Source: CAMUQR01 sp963526735 (lineage in GTDB: Bacteria; Patescibacteriota; Saccharimonadia; Saccharimonadales; Saccharimonadaceae). From it: a stretch of DNA of 64,000 nt. Of the stretch, positions 16,955 through 24,571 are shown piece by piece. The position numbers and the translations under genes are program-made. The stretch lies in contig CAURNU010000004.1 of NCBI GenBank assembly GCA_963526735.1, positions 54,426-118,425 on the forward strand, in the 5' to 3' direction. Position 1 is the first letter of the stretch. Every line of letters starts with the position of its first letter. The notes beneath the pieces were generated by a model. It saw only the letters and a program-made list of their open reading frames with translations. It was not told where the DNA came from and searched no databases.

Positions 16955-17937
16955 TTATTGTCTGTTTAATTCTTTTTCAATTAAATATTGAACCCAAGCG
17001 TCTGTATATAGATAATCTTTATGCGGCTCGTCATATATACAATACTCAAATTTGCAACTAGATTTGTTTGTTGCGTCATTTGCAGGCCTTACTTTATACT
17101 TACGCCACATATTAGTATGCCAATTCATTGTTTTTGTGTAACCTTTTTCTTTCAGTCTCTCTAAAACCATGCTTGGTTTTAAGTAATTACTATTAGCTAC
17201 AGGCACCTGTTTTTCCTTTATAGCAATAACGGCCTTGTCATATTTTTTCATTTCTTGCGGGTTTTTTGAGTCATACTTGACAAATTCTATAGCTAGGTCG
17301 GATGATGAGCGATGGTTACCAATCTTTGGTATTAAATATGCCTTAAATGAGTATTTTTGTGAGTTCTCCACTTCTGCCTCGAGCAACCCCCGATAATCCT
17401 TGACAAAATTTATCACAGAGTTCTCATCCTTACTAACGGGAAGTGTTCTTTTTGATGATCTTGAAAGCTGTATTGGTACAAAAAGAGTATCGATTAATGT
17501 ATATTTTTCACCAAATTCCTTGATTAGCCAGTCCTCAAAGTTCAGAACCAGCGCTTGACTTTCTCCTACTAGCTCTCTGTCAAGGGCGGGCAGGTTACGA
17601 TGCTCTATTTTATTGCGTAATTTAATAAAGAGTTCAATGTTTTTACGAATAGGATCGGTCTCATCAAAAATTTCTGTCACTGTTTTTGATAATTCCCACG
17701 CTTTTTTATCACCATCAATTTTTTATATCTACCGTTCTTTTCTTTATAAAAGTAGTTTACCTTTTTGCGTTCAAGATAGGCGTGCGTTATGGCAGTCCAG
17801 GCAATAATCATTAAGACCGTAAAATTACCAGTTCTGAAAGAGCTTCTAGGATCATTGTATGTTGATACCGCTTGAGTGGCAGAATCAATAGACTTATCCA
17901 ACAACTCTTTTACTGCTCTTGCAAGTCGCTTACTCAT
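16955..17937 (-). pseudogene. DUF3644 gene interrupted by a frameshift
   Basis: Two frames together encode one DUF3644 protein. The first part (17937 to about 17720) carries ELLDKSIDSATQAVSTYN and FTVLMIIAWTAITHAYLE, the N-terminal signature. The second (to 16955) continues with the IELFIKLRNKIEHR helix and a long C-terminal half. At the A6 run near 17722 a -1 shift restores the conserved link IDGDKKAWELSKTVTEIFDE; without it the first frame stops at 17677. This is a frameshift mutation, a homopolymer error, or slippage on A6. The extended -10 TGTTATAAT ends 6 nt before the ATG. DUF3644 function is unknown; neighbours are gene-poor and atypical. Confidence 0.8.
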
Positions 17938-17943
17938 AATTCT

Positions 17944-17952
17944 ATTATAACA
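17944..17952 (-). promoter_or_regulatory. Extended -10 of the DUF3644 gene (leaderless)
   Basis: TGTTATAAT on the minus strand, 6 nt before the ATG at 17937. Confidence 0.55.
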
Positions 17953-18445
17953 GCTACATCTCAAAATACCCATAGAACACCTTGTCAAACCTATTTCTGA
18001 TAACTTTGTGCAATATATTTGTTTGGTCGATGTTAATCCCCTTACGACCAGAATTCTGAGCTACTCAAGGTGTTGATCTACTACCAGCAAAACAATCAGA
18101 GACTATAGAATCATCATTTGATGATTCTATAATTATCATTTTTAGGTTTTTCTCGGTTGGATAATTAGATATGTTGGATCGATATCATTCCAAACGCCCT
18201 ATATCTTTTCACCCTTATATTCATTAGTAAACTTCTTAATACGAGGCACGCCGTTTTTTTAAACCATTCAATTGAACCTAGCTGTCTAGATTGTCTAATT
18301 CAGCTAGACCCGTTCGCTAATACCTACCACTCGGCGGAAGCATTACGCACTATTTACCGCCTTTTTGTTTTAAATCTTTGAATCAAACCTCGCAATGCAA
18401 AATACTTACTACCCTCAATTGTCAAAATAAGTTTGGAGTTCGCTC
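17953..18445. other. Gene-free interval between the DUF3644 gene and tRNA-Gln
   Basis: No convincing coding frame. A perfect 13-bp palindromic stem TATAGAATCATCA / TGATGATTCTATA with a 2-nt centre occupies 18104-18131. CTAGCTG/CAGCTAG arms at 18278 and 18301 form a weaker inverted repeat. With 16504-16954 this gives an atypical, gene-poor patch beside a tRNA gene, a common site for insertions. Confidence 0.45.
18104..18131. repeat. Perfect 13-bp inverted repeat
   Basis: TATAGAATCATCA (18104-18116), TT, TGATGATTCTATA (18119-18131). It is AT-rich, has no good U run directly after it, and no gene ends nearby. Could be a protein-binding palindrome or a relic of a mobile element. Confidence 0.6.
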
Positions 18446-18483
18446 AAAAACTACTTTCTGCCCCCTTTCGGAAAGCAGTTTTT
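18446..18483 (-). terminator. Second terminator downstream of tRNA-Gln
   Basis: On the minus strand AAAAACTGCTTTC pairs fully (one G-U) with GAAAGTAGTTTTT around a 12-nt loop. On the plus strand the same position would be an A-C mismatch, which favours minus-strand transcription. Confidence 0.6.
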
Positions 18484-18513
18484 GCCTTTGGCAAGAATTA
18501 AAAAATCTCAACC

Positions 18514-18535
18514 AAAAAATCGCCCATTCGGGCGA
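18514..18535 (-). terminator. Terminator of tRNA-Gln
   Basis: TCGCCC-GAAT-GGGCGA followed by TTTTTT on the minus strand, 23 nt after the tRNA CCA end. Confidence 0.85.
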
Positions 18536-18558
18536 CAATTTGGATTTAATCTCTAATT

Positions 18559-18632
18559 TGGCTGGGGATGAGGGATTCGAACCCCCGATCATGGGACCAG
18601 AACCCACTGCCTTACCGCTTGGCTAATCCCCA
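18559..18632 (-). tRNA. tRNA-Gln(CTG)
   Basis: Minus-strand cloverleaf: acceptor TGGGGAT/ATCCCCA, D arm GCC/GGC, anticodon stem GTGGG/CCCAT with loop TTCTGGT (anticodon CTG), T arm with GGTTCGAAT, discriminator G and an encoded CCA end. Length 74 nt. Confidence 0.95.
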
Positions 18633-18652
18633 ATATCCCTCCATAACATCAA

Positions 18653-19333
18653 TCATTGTAGCATATTTTCGTCAGTTTTGCGACTGGAATTTTCGGCCCG
18701 CCATTTAGCAATTTCGGCGTGATTACCACTGAGCAAGACTTCTGGTACTTTTAGACCCCGAAACTCCGCTGGTCGTGTATATTGCGGAAACTCCAGAATA
18801 TTTTCACCCCCGGCAAAACTCTCAATCGTCGCCGATTGTTCACCACCCAAAACACCTGGCAACAAGCGTACCACCGCATCAATCATCGTCATCACTGGCA
18901 ACTCACCGCCAGTTAGCACGAAGTTTCCCAGACTAATCGTCCGATCAACCACCGTCATAATCCGTTCGTCGACACCTTCATAACGCCCACAAATAAACGT
19001 CAGACCTTGCCCAGCTTGACCATCTTGAGCTAGTTGTTCGGCCATCGCTTGGTTAAAGGTTTGACCTTTAGGCGAAGTTAACACCACTACTGTGCTTGGG
19101 TCGTTAGCCTTAGCTTGTTCGACCGCCGACATCAATGGCTCAATCATTAGCAACATCCCATCACCGCCACCATATGGCGTATCATCGACTTGCTTACGCT
19201 GGCCAAGCCCAAATTGTCGTAAATCTATCAAATCAAACTCCACTGCCCCAATTTTTTGGGCTTTGAACATCATCGACTGATCCAACACAGCCTTAAACAT
19301 CTCTGGGAATAAACTAATAATTTGGATTTTCAT
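18653..19333 (-). CDS. trmD: tRNA (guanine37-N1)-methyltransferase
   Basis: Methylates G37 next to the anticodon to prevent frameshifting. 226 residues. SPOUT knot features: LFPEMF near the start, DDTPYGGGDGML, CGRYEGVDER, and SLGNFVLTGGE in the knot. The usual C-terminal helical domain is partly shortened. A TATAAT box (19349-19344) lies 10 nt before the ATG, so the leader would be 3-4 nt. Usually preceded by rimM; here rimM is absent and khpA lies upstream beyond a terminator. Confidence 0.96.
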   Translation of the reverse strand: MKIQIISLFPEMFKAVLDQSMMFKAQKIGAVEFDLIDLRQFGLGQRKQVDDTPYGGGDGMLLMIEPLMSAVEQAKANDPSTVVVLTSPKGQTFNQAMAEQLAQDGQAGQGLTFICGRYEGVDERIMTVVDRTISLGNFVLTGGELPVMTMIDAVVRLLPGVLGGEQSATIESFAGGENILEFPQYTRPAEFRGLKVPEVLLSGNHAEIAKWRAENSSRKTDENMLQ

Positions 19334-19343
19334 AACTTACTTA

Positions 19344-19371
19344 ATTATATAATATTTTTGTTAAAAACCAA
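19344..19371 (-). promoter_or_regulatory. Promoter of trmD
   Basis: TTGGTT (19371-19366), 16-nt spacer, TATAAT (19349-19344) on the minus strand. The -35 overlaps the U run of the upstream khpA terminator. Confidence 0.5.
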
Positions 19372-19399
19372 AACACCCCGCCACATTTAAGGCGGGGTG
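19362..19399 (-). terminator. Terminator of khpA
   Basis: CACCCCGCC / GGCGGGGTG, 9-bp GC-rich stem with an 8-nt loop, followed on the minus strand by TTTTGGTTTTT. Confidence 0.85.
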
Positions 19400-19483
19400 A
19401 TTCAGACAAATAAGGCTCTCAATTATTTGGTAATTGCTCGCAGATTGAGCTTTTGTCATTCAATTATGTTTGAACTGCTTCTA

Positions 19484-19852
19484 TTATATATCAAGGTCGT
19501 CGAGTTTTTCAAGCTCTTCACGAGTGTTTTTTGTAATTTCGTCGAAGTTTTCCACAGTTGCTTGATCATCGCTCGAAATTTCAATATCCGCACCAGGTTG
19601 ATTTTCGTCATTGTTGACGATTTTAAGGTTATAACGCGCGTCATTCTTGGTACCGAGCGCGCGCAATAAAGTTCGGACGCTTTGCGCGGTTGAACCACGT
19701 CGACCAATCACACGACCTAAATCTTCTGGATTAACAGTCAGAGTTAGCAACACGCCTTTTTCATCGATTTTTCGTTCAACGGTCACATCATCAGGATGAT
19801 TAACGAGATTCTTGATTACATATTCTACAAATTGTTGGTCGATAGTTGACAT
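19484..19852 (-). CDS. khpA: KH-domain RNA-binding protein KhpA (YlqC family)
   Basis: Small RNA-binding protein that works with KhpB in Gram-positive cell growth. The KH core is residues about 1-85, with the GxxG loop in GRVIGRRGSTAQSVRTLL (46-63). An acidic tail of about 35 residues follows, giving 122 residues against about 75-80 usual. GGAGAT precedes the ATG. It lies 72 nt downstream of the metallophosphoesterase. The rpsP-khpA-trmD neighbourhood is typical. Confidence 0.9.
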   Translation of the reverse strand: MSTIDQQFVEYVIKNLVNHPDDVTVERKIDEKGVLLTLTVNPEDLGRVIGRRGSTAQSVRTLLRALGTKNDARYNLKIVNNDENQPGADIEISSDDQATVENFDEITKNTREELEKLDDLDI

Positions 19853-19924
19853 TTGAATTATCTCCGTGATTAAGTTTATGTCTTAATTATAACACAACCA
19901 TACCCCACTCACGCAATAACTAGC

Positions 19925-20791
19925 TTAAGCATTACCGTGGATATCAATCACCGTCACTTGAACTGGACAAAATAACCGCACTGGCAAAGTACTCGATCCC
20001 GCTCCAGAATCGATGTAAATCATTGAGTGATTACTGGTAAAAACACCGCGAGTGCGATGACCCCGCCATTCAGTAAATAACTGAGCACCAGCGCTTAAAA
20101 CCGCTCCAATCAGAGGCAGACGCACCTGTCCACCGTGCTCGTGACCGCACAAAATCAAGTCAAAAGCATAGCGCTGAGCGTATTTTTCAGCGTCACGCGG
20201 TGTATGCGTTAATAACAAGTTAAAACGTTTGTCATTGAGTTTGCAGAGAAACTTTTTATTACCATAATCTGCCCCAAAACAGTCGAACTCAGGAGTTATT
20301 TGCCGTGATTGGTGATTGAGGGGCTGAATCTGAGCTGGCAGTGAGCGTTGCACCTGGCGCCAAAAAGTCGGATAAGCTGTTTCGTGATTACCGTAGATCA
20401 GCAACACCGGCAAATCTAATTCCGCCAGATATCGCATTAAATCATACGCCGGCTGATTATTAGTTTTTTCAGCATCAAAAATATCACCAGTGAGTACAAT
20501 TACATCTGGACATTCGCGAGCGATTGTCTGCTGAATCTGCCCCAAAACCCAGCCATTAGCATGAAAATCACTGATTTGCAGTAACCGCACTGGTTGCTTG
20601 ATTTTCGGATTATGCACCGCCAAACGTCGCACTCTGAGCCACGAATTCTCAACCACCACCGACCAGATAATTAGCCCAGCCAGCACTATTAATGCATAAT
20701 GCCGAAAAATCATCACTGACGCTCCAACCGCCATCAGACCGAGCAGTCCAGCAGTTATCAGCATCGTCAATTTGGCTTTATCTTTTTTCAT
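19925..20791 (-). CDS. Membrane-associated calcineurin-like phosphoesterase
   Basis: Two N-terminal membrane helices (about 5-40) precede a metallophosphatase domain with LLQISDFHANG, VVLTGDIFD, YGNHE and LLTHTPRD ... LCGHEHGGQ, the metal ligands of the YaeI/YkuE group. Such enzymes hydrolyse UDP-lipids or phosphodiesters; the substrate here is unknown. I choose ATG 20791 with AAGGAAAA upstream; a GTG at 20818 would lie only 5 nt after a TATAAT box (20829-20824). It sits between rpsP and khpA, where rimM would normally be. Confidence 0.88.
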   Translation of the reverse strand: MKKDKAKLTMLITAGLLGLMAVGASVMIFRHYALIVLAGLIIWSVVVENSWLRVRRLAVHNPKIKQPVRLLQISDFHANGWVLGQIQQTIARECPDVIVLTGDIFDAEKTNNQPAYDLMRYLAELDLPVLLIYGNHETAYPTFWRQVQRSLPAQIQPLNHQSRQITPEFDCFGADYGNKKFLCKLNDKRFNLLLTHTPRDAEKYAQRYAFDLILCGHEHGGQVRLPLIGAVLSAGAQLFTEWRGHRTRGVFTSNHSMIYIDSGAGSSTLPVRLFCPVQVTVIDIHGNA

Positions 20792-20833
20792 GAGTGCGAT
20801 ATTTTCCTTGTAAAACACTTCTTATTATAAACC

Positions 20834-20871
20834 ATAAAACCCTCACAATAGCGATTAAGTGAGGGTTTTAT
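20834..20871 (-). terminator. Terminator of rpsP
   Basis: ATAAAACCCTCAC / GTGAGGGTTTTAT, a 13-bp perfect stem with a 12-nt loop, 18 nt after the rpsP stop on the minus strand. Confidence 0.85.
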
Positions 20872-20888
20872 CAAAATTAACTTCAGAT

Positions 20889-21257
20889 TTATGCTTCAGT
20901 ATTTTCAGCTGGGGCTTCAGCTTCAACCGCTTCTTCTTTTGGTTGGTTTTTGCGGAGTTTTTCAGGATTGCGGATAGCTTTTGACTTCTGTACGCGCTCA
21001 GTTTTAACCCATTTTGGAAGTTTGATTTCTTTAACTTCTTTTAGTAATTTAACTACACGATCAGTTGGTTGAGCGCCATTATCCAAGTATTTTTGGATTG
21101 CTTCAACATTGAATTTAGTTTCTTTAGTGTGCGGGTTGTAGCTACCAACATAAGCCACAACTTTACCGCTCGATGGGTGTTTTTGGGCTTCCTGTACCGC
21201 TAGACGATACACTGGGTAAGCTTTGCGTCCAAGTCTTTGAAGACGGATTGCTAACAT
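20889..21257 (-). CDS. rpsP: 30S ribosomal protein bS16
   Basis: Binds 16S rRNA early in 30S assembly. The N-terminal 80 residues are standard (MLAIRLQRLGRKAYPVYRLA, YVGSYNPHTKE, YLDNGAQPTD). A tail of about 40 residues, first basic then Glu/Ala-rich, extends it to 122. AAAGGA precedes the ATG. Confidence 0.97.
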   Translation of the reverse strand: MLAIRLQRLGRKAYPVYRLAVQEAQKHPSSGKVVAYVGSYNPHTKETKFNVEAIQKYLDNGAQPTDRVVKLLKEVKEIKLPKWVKTERVQKSKAIRNPEKLRKNQPKEEAVEAEAPAENTEA

Positions 21258-21332
21258 ATTGCTTTAATTTTCCTTTGATTCTCTCTTAATAATATTTTTA
21301 AACTAACTTATAGTTTACCTTATTTTGGTCTT

Positions 21333-22061
21333 TTAGTCAACAGTTTCTTGCTTATCGCGCGCCTGATAGAGCTTGATTGCTTGTTTGGCAGCTTCTTGTT
21401 GAGCAGATTGCTTACTCGAACCTTTACCTTGAGCGATCAGCTGATTATCGCTATAAATCCCCAGAGTGAAGATTTTGTCGTGATCAGGGCCGGCTTCATC
21501 CAACACCCGATAAACTGGCGTGACGTTATCCAGCTTTTGCATCAATTCCTGAATATATGATTTTGGATCACGCCACGAGCCGGTTTCTAAGATTTCTGGC
21601 AAAGTTGATAGAATATTTTGGTTAATAAACTCACGCGCCGCCTCATAGCCTTTTTCCAGATAAATCGCTCCGGTCACTGCCTCAAAAGCATTTGCCAAGA
21701 TTTGTTGATGCGAACGATCCGAGCCGTGTTTTTCGCCTTTACTCATGCGAATCAGCGGGCCATAACCGAGCTTGCGACCAGCCTCACCAATACTTTCAGT
21801 GCGCACCAGAGCCGATCGCCACGCTGTTAGCACGCCCTCTGGCTCCTGAAAATTTTGAAACAGATAATCAGTCACCACCAGCTCCAACACTGCATCACCC
21901 AAGAACTCCAACCGCTCGTTATGTTCCGAAGCTGACTTACGATGCTCGTTAATATAACTACGGTGCGTGAGCGCTGTCACTAGTCGATCAATATTCACAA
22001 ACTCAAAACCGAGTTTTTCCTGCGCAAATTCCCGATAAGGCGTCAAATCCATGCCACTCAT
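21333..22061 (-). CDS. rnc: Ribonuclease III
   Basis: Cleaves double-stranded RNA, including rRNA precursors. 242 residues: endonuclease domain with NERLEFLGDAVLEL (48-61) and the second acidic cluster NAFEAVTGAIYLE, then a double-stranded RNA-binding domain (about 165-235) ending GKGSSKQSAQQEAAKQAI. The ATG follows the stop of the Nudix gene directly (TAAATG), indicating translational coupling in the rpmF-nusB-nudix-rnc unit. Confidence 0.97.
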   Translation of the reverse strand: MSGMDLTPYREFAQEKLGFEFVNIDRLVTALTHRSYINEHRKSASEHNERLEFLGDAVLELVVTDYLFQNFQEPEGVLTAWRSALVRTESIGEAGRKLGYGPLIRMSKGEKHGSDRSHQQILANAFEAVTGAIYLEKGYEAAREFINQNILSTLPEILETGSWRDPKSYIQELMQKLDNVTPVYRVLDEAGPDHDKIFTLGIYSDNQLIAQGKGSSKQSAQQEAAKQAIKLYQARDKQETVD

Positions 22062-22724
22062 TTAATAACCTCCAGCGCGAATTCGGCGCATCGCCAGAAG
22101 CATCAATTTCGAAATATCTTCGTATTCGATTTTATCAAGTGCTTCCGCAAAGTCTAGCCAGCGAATATCGCTCATCCAGTCCTCTTTTTTAATCTGATCA
22201 GTGCCACTTTTGGCATGAACGAGATAAACCTGTGTGGTCATCAATACCAGTTTATTCATCCGACGATAGCGGAAGTTAATCTTGCCTAGCCAGCCCAAAA
22301 TATCTAAGTCAAACAATCCCGCCTCTTCACCGATTTCTCGTTCAGCGGTTTGTTTGGCGGTTTCACCTTCTTCGATGTGACCTTTAGGAATTGTCCAGCG
22401 TTTTTTGGCATCCTGAATCAGCAAAATCTGGATTTTGCCGTTGTGACGTCGAAAAATCAACCCACCAGAGGTTGGTTCACGGACAATTTCTTTGATTGAT
22501 GGCTTGCGACCCTTCGGCGTGGTTTTGTGGGCGTTTTTGAGTGCACCACGACCCGTTACCCGACTGGCAACAAGATTACGAGCCGACTGGTTCGATTTAG
22601 CTGGCTTGACTGAGGAAGCGCTAGTTTTCGGCTGACGACTGGTCGGTTTAGTCGACTTCAGGTTCTGCGCCTTGGCTAGGGCTCGTTTCGACGACGGAGT
22701 CAGCTCCTTGGTTAGTTTGTTCAT
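22062..22724 (-). CDS. Nudix hydrolase with a basic N-terminal extension
   Basis: Hydrolyses nucleoside diphosphate-linked compounds. A Lys/Ser/Thr-rich N-terminal 85 residues, probably disordered, precede a Nudix domain with a perfect box GHIEEGETAKQTAEREIGEE. I start at ATG 22724, with GGTGGAG 7 nt upstream, which overlaps the 3' end of nusB by 77 nt. The IPKGH context resembles Ap4A-type hydrolases, but the substrate is not established. Confidence 0.85.
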   Translation of the reverse strand: MNKLTKELTPSSKRALAKAQNLKSTKPTSRQPKTSASSVKPAKSNQSARNLVASRVTGRGALKNAHKTTPKGRKPSIKEIVREPTSGGLIFRRHNGKIQILLIQDAKKRWTIPKGHIEEGETAKQTAEREIGEEAGLFDLDILGWLGKINFRYRRMNKLVLMTTQVYLVHAKSGTDQIKKEDWMSDIRWLDFAEALDKIEYEDISKLMLLAMRRIRAGGY

Positions 22725-23160
22725 TATTATTCTCCACCAGACTCTTATACGCGGTACCGAGAACACCGTTAATAAAGCTTCTGGAATTATCCGAACCAAA
22801 CGATTTTGCTAGCTCAATTGCTTCGTTGATTGCCACTTTTGGCGGGACAGTTTTGCCCATAAATAGCAACTCAAACAAGCCAATGCGTAACACATTGCGA
22901 TCAATTGCCGCGATTTGGGCAATTGGCCACTCTGGTGCAATTGGCTGAAGTAGCTCATCAAGCTTAGTATAAACTTTAGCGATACCCGAGCATAATTCAT
23001 GGACGAATTCCTGATCGCCAATCACCTCACCGTAGCGGTTGAGATTACGCTCTAAAATCGACATAATATCAGCGGTTTGATCACCCGCCCGTTCTCGAAA
23101 TTCGAACTCATAAAGAGTCTGTAAAGTCACTATCCTGCCTAGATGTCGATTTGATGCCAT
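22648..23160 (-). CDS. nusB: Transcription antitermination factor NusB
   Basis: Helical protein that binds boxA RNA with S10 during rRNA transcription. 170 residues: RHLGRIVTLQTLYEFEFRE near the start, IAAIDRNVLRIGLFELLF and VAINEAIELAKSFGSDNSRSFINGVLG, all diagnostic. A C-terminal tail of about 30 residues rich in Asn, Gln and Glu overlaps the start of the Nudix gene. Confidence 0.95.
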   Translation of the reverse strand: MASNRHLGRIVTLQTLYEFEFRERAGDQTADIMSILERNLNRYGEVIGDQEFVHELCSGIAKVYTKLDELLQPIAPEWPIAQIAAIDRNVLRIGLFELLFMGKTVPPKVAINEAIELAKSFGSDNSRSFINGVLGTAYKSLVENNNEQTNQGADSVVETSPSQGAEPEVD

Positions 23161-23228
23161 TGTTGGTTCTTTCTTGTTATATAATGTTCGTTTAAAATCA
23201 ATTAAAAGTGTGGTCTAAAAGCCACCAA

Positions 23229-23414
23229 TTAAGCGGTTTTAGTGGTTGCTTTAGCTTTTGCAGTAGCTTCTGCTAGTTTTTTACCAGACTGTTTGCGGGT
23301 TGTAAAAGCCTTAACCGGTGAAGTTTTGTTCACACGACGCGCTAATTCCAAACGCAAATGGCTACGACGCAAGCCGGTTTTTCGAGGGCTAGATTGTTTT
23401 TTTGGTTGAGCCAT
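23229..23414 (-). CDS. rpmF: 50S ribosomal protein bL32
   Basis: 61 residues beginning MAQPKKQSSPRKTGLRRSH, the usual L32 start. The Cys pairs of zinc-binding L32 are absent. A basic Ala/Lys tail replaces the zinc ribbon region. AAAGGA precedes the ATG. Its place upstream of nusB/rnc matches other Gram-positive-type genomes. Confidence 0.85.
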   Translation of the reverse strand: MAQPKKQSSPRKTGLRRSHLRLELARRVNKTSPVKAFTTRKQSGKKLAEATAKAKATTKTA

Positions 23415-23518
23415 ATTTTTCCTTTGCTTTAAATATTATTTTATCAATTCAGGCTCTATTATACCCGATTTTAACTGATTAAGCAAGTAGGTTTTTGGTT
23501 TTAGGGGGTGAACCATAA

Positions 23519-23547
23519 TTGACTTTTTAGCGCAAGTGTGATATAAT
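23519..23547 (+). promoter_or_regulatory. Promoter of the 23596 gene
   Basis: TTGACT (23519-23524), 17-nt spacer, TATAAT (23542-23547) preceded by TGA: a near-ideal promoter. Confidence 0.75.
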
Positions 23548-23595
23548 AAAGATATATTTAGCACATTATTTTTTAAAAAAAGGAGGGTGATCTGC

Positions 23596-24021
23596 GTGAA
23601 AAACGTCAATTCAACACGCAGAAATTGTATTAAACGCCAAATGTCATTGCCAAGGAGAATGGCGATCCGTTTGGTGGAGAAAATTGAGACAATAACGCCA
23701 TTAGACGTTTGTATTAGTCTAATTGCGGTGTTGTCGATAGCACTTTTGATCTCACTCAATGTCAAAATTGATGTGGGAGAGAAAGTATACTACGTGTCGT
23801 CTGGCGACACCGCGTATAAAATCGCGGATCAAGCCCGCTACGACGTAAAGATGGAAGGAGGCTACCAAACGGTAGATCTTGACGTCTTAGATGTCGAAGA
23901 GCTGGCCAACTTACGTTGGATTCACCCAGGCGACGAATTCACATTCCACGTTCACCAATCATGGTTGGACAAGTTGCGTAATCACGCAACGATTAGCGTG
24001 GAATTTACATGCCGGCCGTAA
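23596..24021 (+). CDS. Single-pass membrane protein with a LysM-like extracytoplasmic domain
   Basis: 141 residues from GTG 23596, which has AAGGAGG 10 nt upstream; a GTG at 23587 is too close to that motif. A basic N-terminus, one membrane segment (about 38-58), then YYVSSGDTAYKIADQA ... LRWIHPGDEF, which follows the LysM pattern (GDT ... IA ... IxPGxxF) with a long insert. If correct it would bind cell-wall glycan. The stop codon lies in the loop of its terminator hairpin. Confidence 0.6.
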   Translation: MKNVNSTRRNCIKRQMSLPRRMAIRLVEKIETITPLDVCISLIAVLSIALLISLNVKIDVGEKVYYVSSGDTAYKIADQARYDVKMEGGYQTVDLDVLDVEELANLRWIHPGDEFTFHVHQSWLDKLRNHATISVEFTCRP

Positions 24022-24034
24022 GGCTGGCTTTTTT
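24011..24034 (+). terminator. Terminator overlapping the stop codon of the LysM-like gene
   Basis: GCCGGCC, loop GTAA, GGCTGGC (one U-G), then TTTTTT. The UAA stop (24019-24021) lies in the tetraloop. The U run and following bases also hold the promoter of the next gene. Confidence 0.8.
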
Positions 24035-24036
24035 AT

Positions 24037-24044
24037 GCTAAAAT
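24037..24044 (+). promoter_or_regulatory. Extended -10 of the 24051 gene (leaderless)
   Basis: TGCTAAAAT with the hexamer at 24039-24044, then 6 nt to the ATG at 24051, directly behind the preceding terminator. Confidence 0.55.
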
Positions 24045-24050
24045 AAAACC

Positions 24051-24512
24051 ATGAATGAGTTCTTAGAGCGAATCACCAACTTACGTGGCTTAAATTATGA
24101 TCAGCTAATTCAACAATCGGTCGAGCATCAGCTTGAGGCAATTCGTCAAGCAGTCCCCGACTCCGACCAGCTCGAAGCTGATTTAGCCGGCATGTGCAAA
24201 GTCTTAGCAAGCAACATCCAAGCCGAACTTCACCAAGCTGGTATTCAGGCGCGTCTACTGGATTTTTCGGAAATTGCTGATATTGATCATTGGTCACTGA
24301 TTGTCGAACGAGCAGACGGCGGATACATAATCGATCCATCTTATCAACAATTTTGTACTCAACCCGGTCGTGTTATGCGCAATAACCAGTTGTTTTTTGA
24401 TCAAAAATTAGCCAATCCTAGCATCGCCGATAACCTCAAAACACAAGGCTATCACAAAGCCACTCAACAGGATTTAGCGGATTATCTGGCTAGTTTTGAA
24501 AGTCAATCTTAA
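24051..24512 (+). CDS. Putative papain/transglutaminase-fold protein
   Basis: Not recognised by name. 153 residues, cytosolic. GMCKVLA (C49), DHWSLIV (H80) and GYIIDPSY (D95) are spaced like a Cys-His-Asp triad of transglutaminase-like enzymes, with a helix after the Cys and strands carrying His and Asp. This is an inference from pattern, not a family match. Expressed from its own leaderless promoter. Confidence 0.55.
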   Translation: MNEFLERITNLRGLNYDQLIQQSVEHQLEAIRQAVPDSDQLEADLAGMCKVLASNIQAELHQAGIQARLLDFSEIADIDHWSLIVERADGGYIIDPSYQQFCTQPGRVMRNNQLFFDQKLANPSIADNLKTQGYHKATQQDLADYLASFESQS

Positions 24513-24524
24513 TCAACCAATCTA

Positions 24525-24555
24525 AAAAACCCGATCACAAGAAGACCGGGTTTTT
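24525..24555. terminator. Bidirectional terminator between the 24051 gene and leuS
   Basis: AAAAACCCG / CGGGTTTTT, 9-bp stem with a 13-nt loop between convergent genes. Confidence 0.8.
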
Positions 24556-24571
24556 ATAGTGTTGATGCGAA

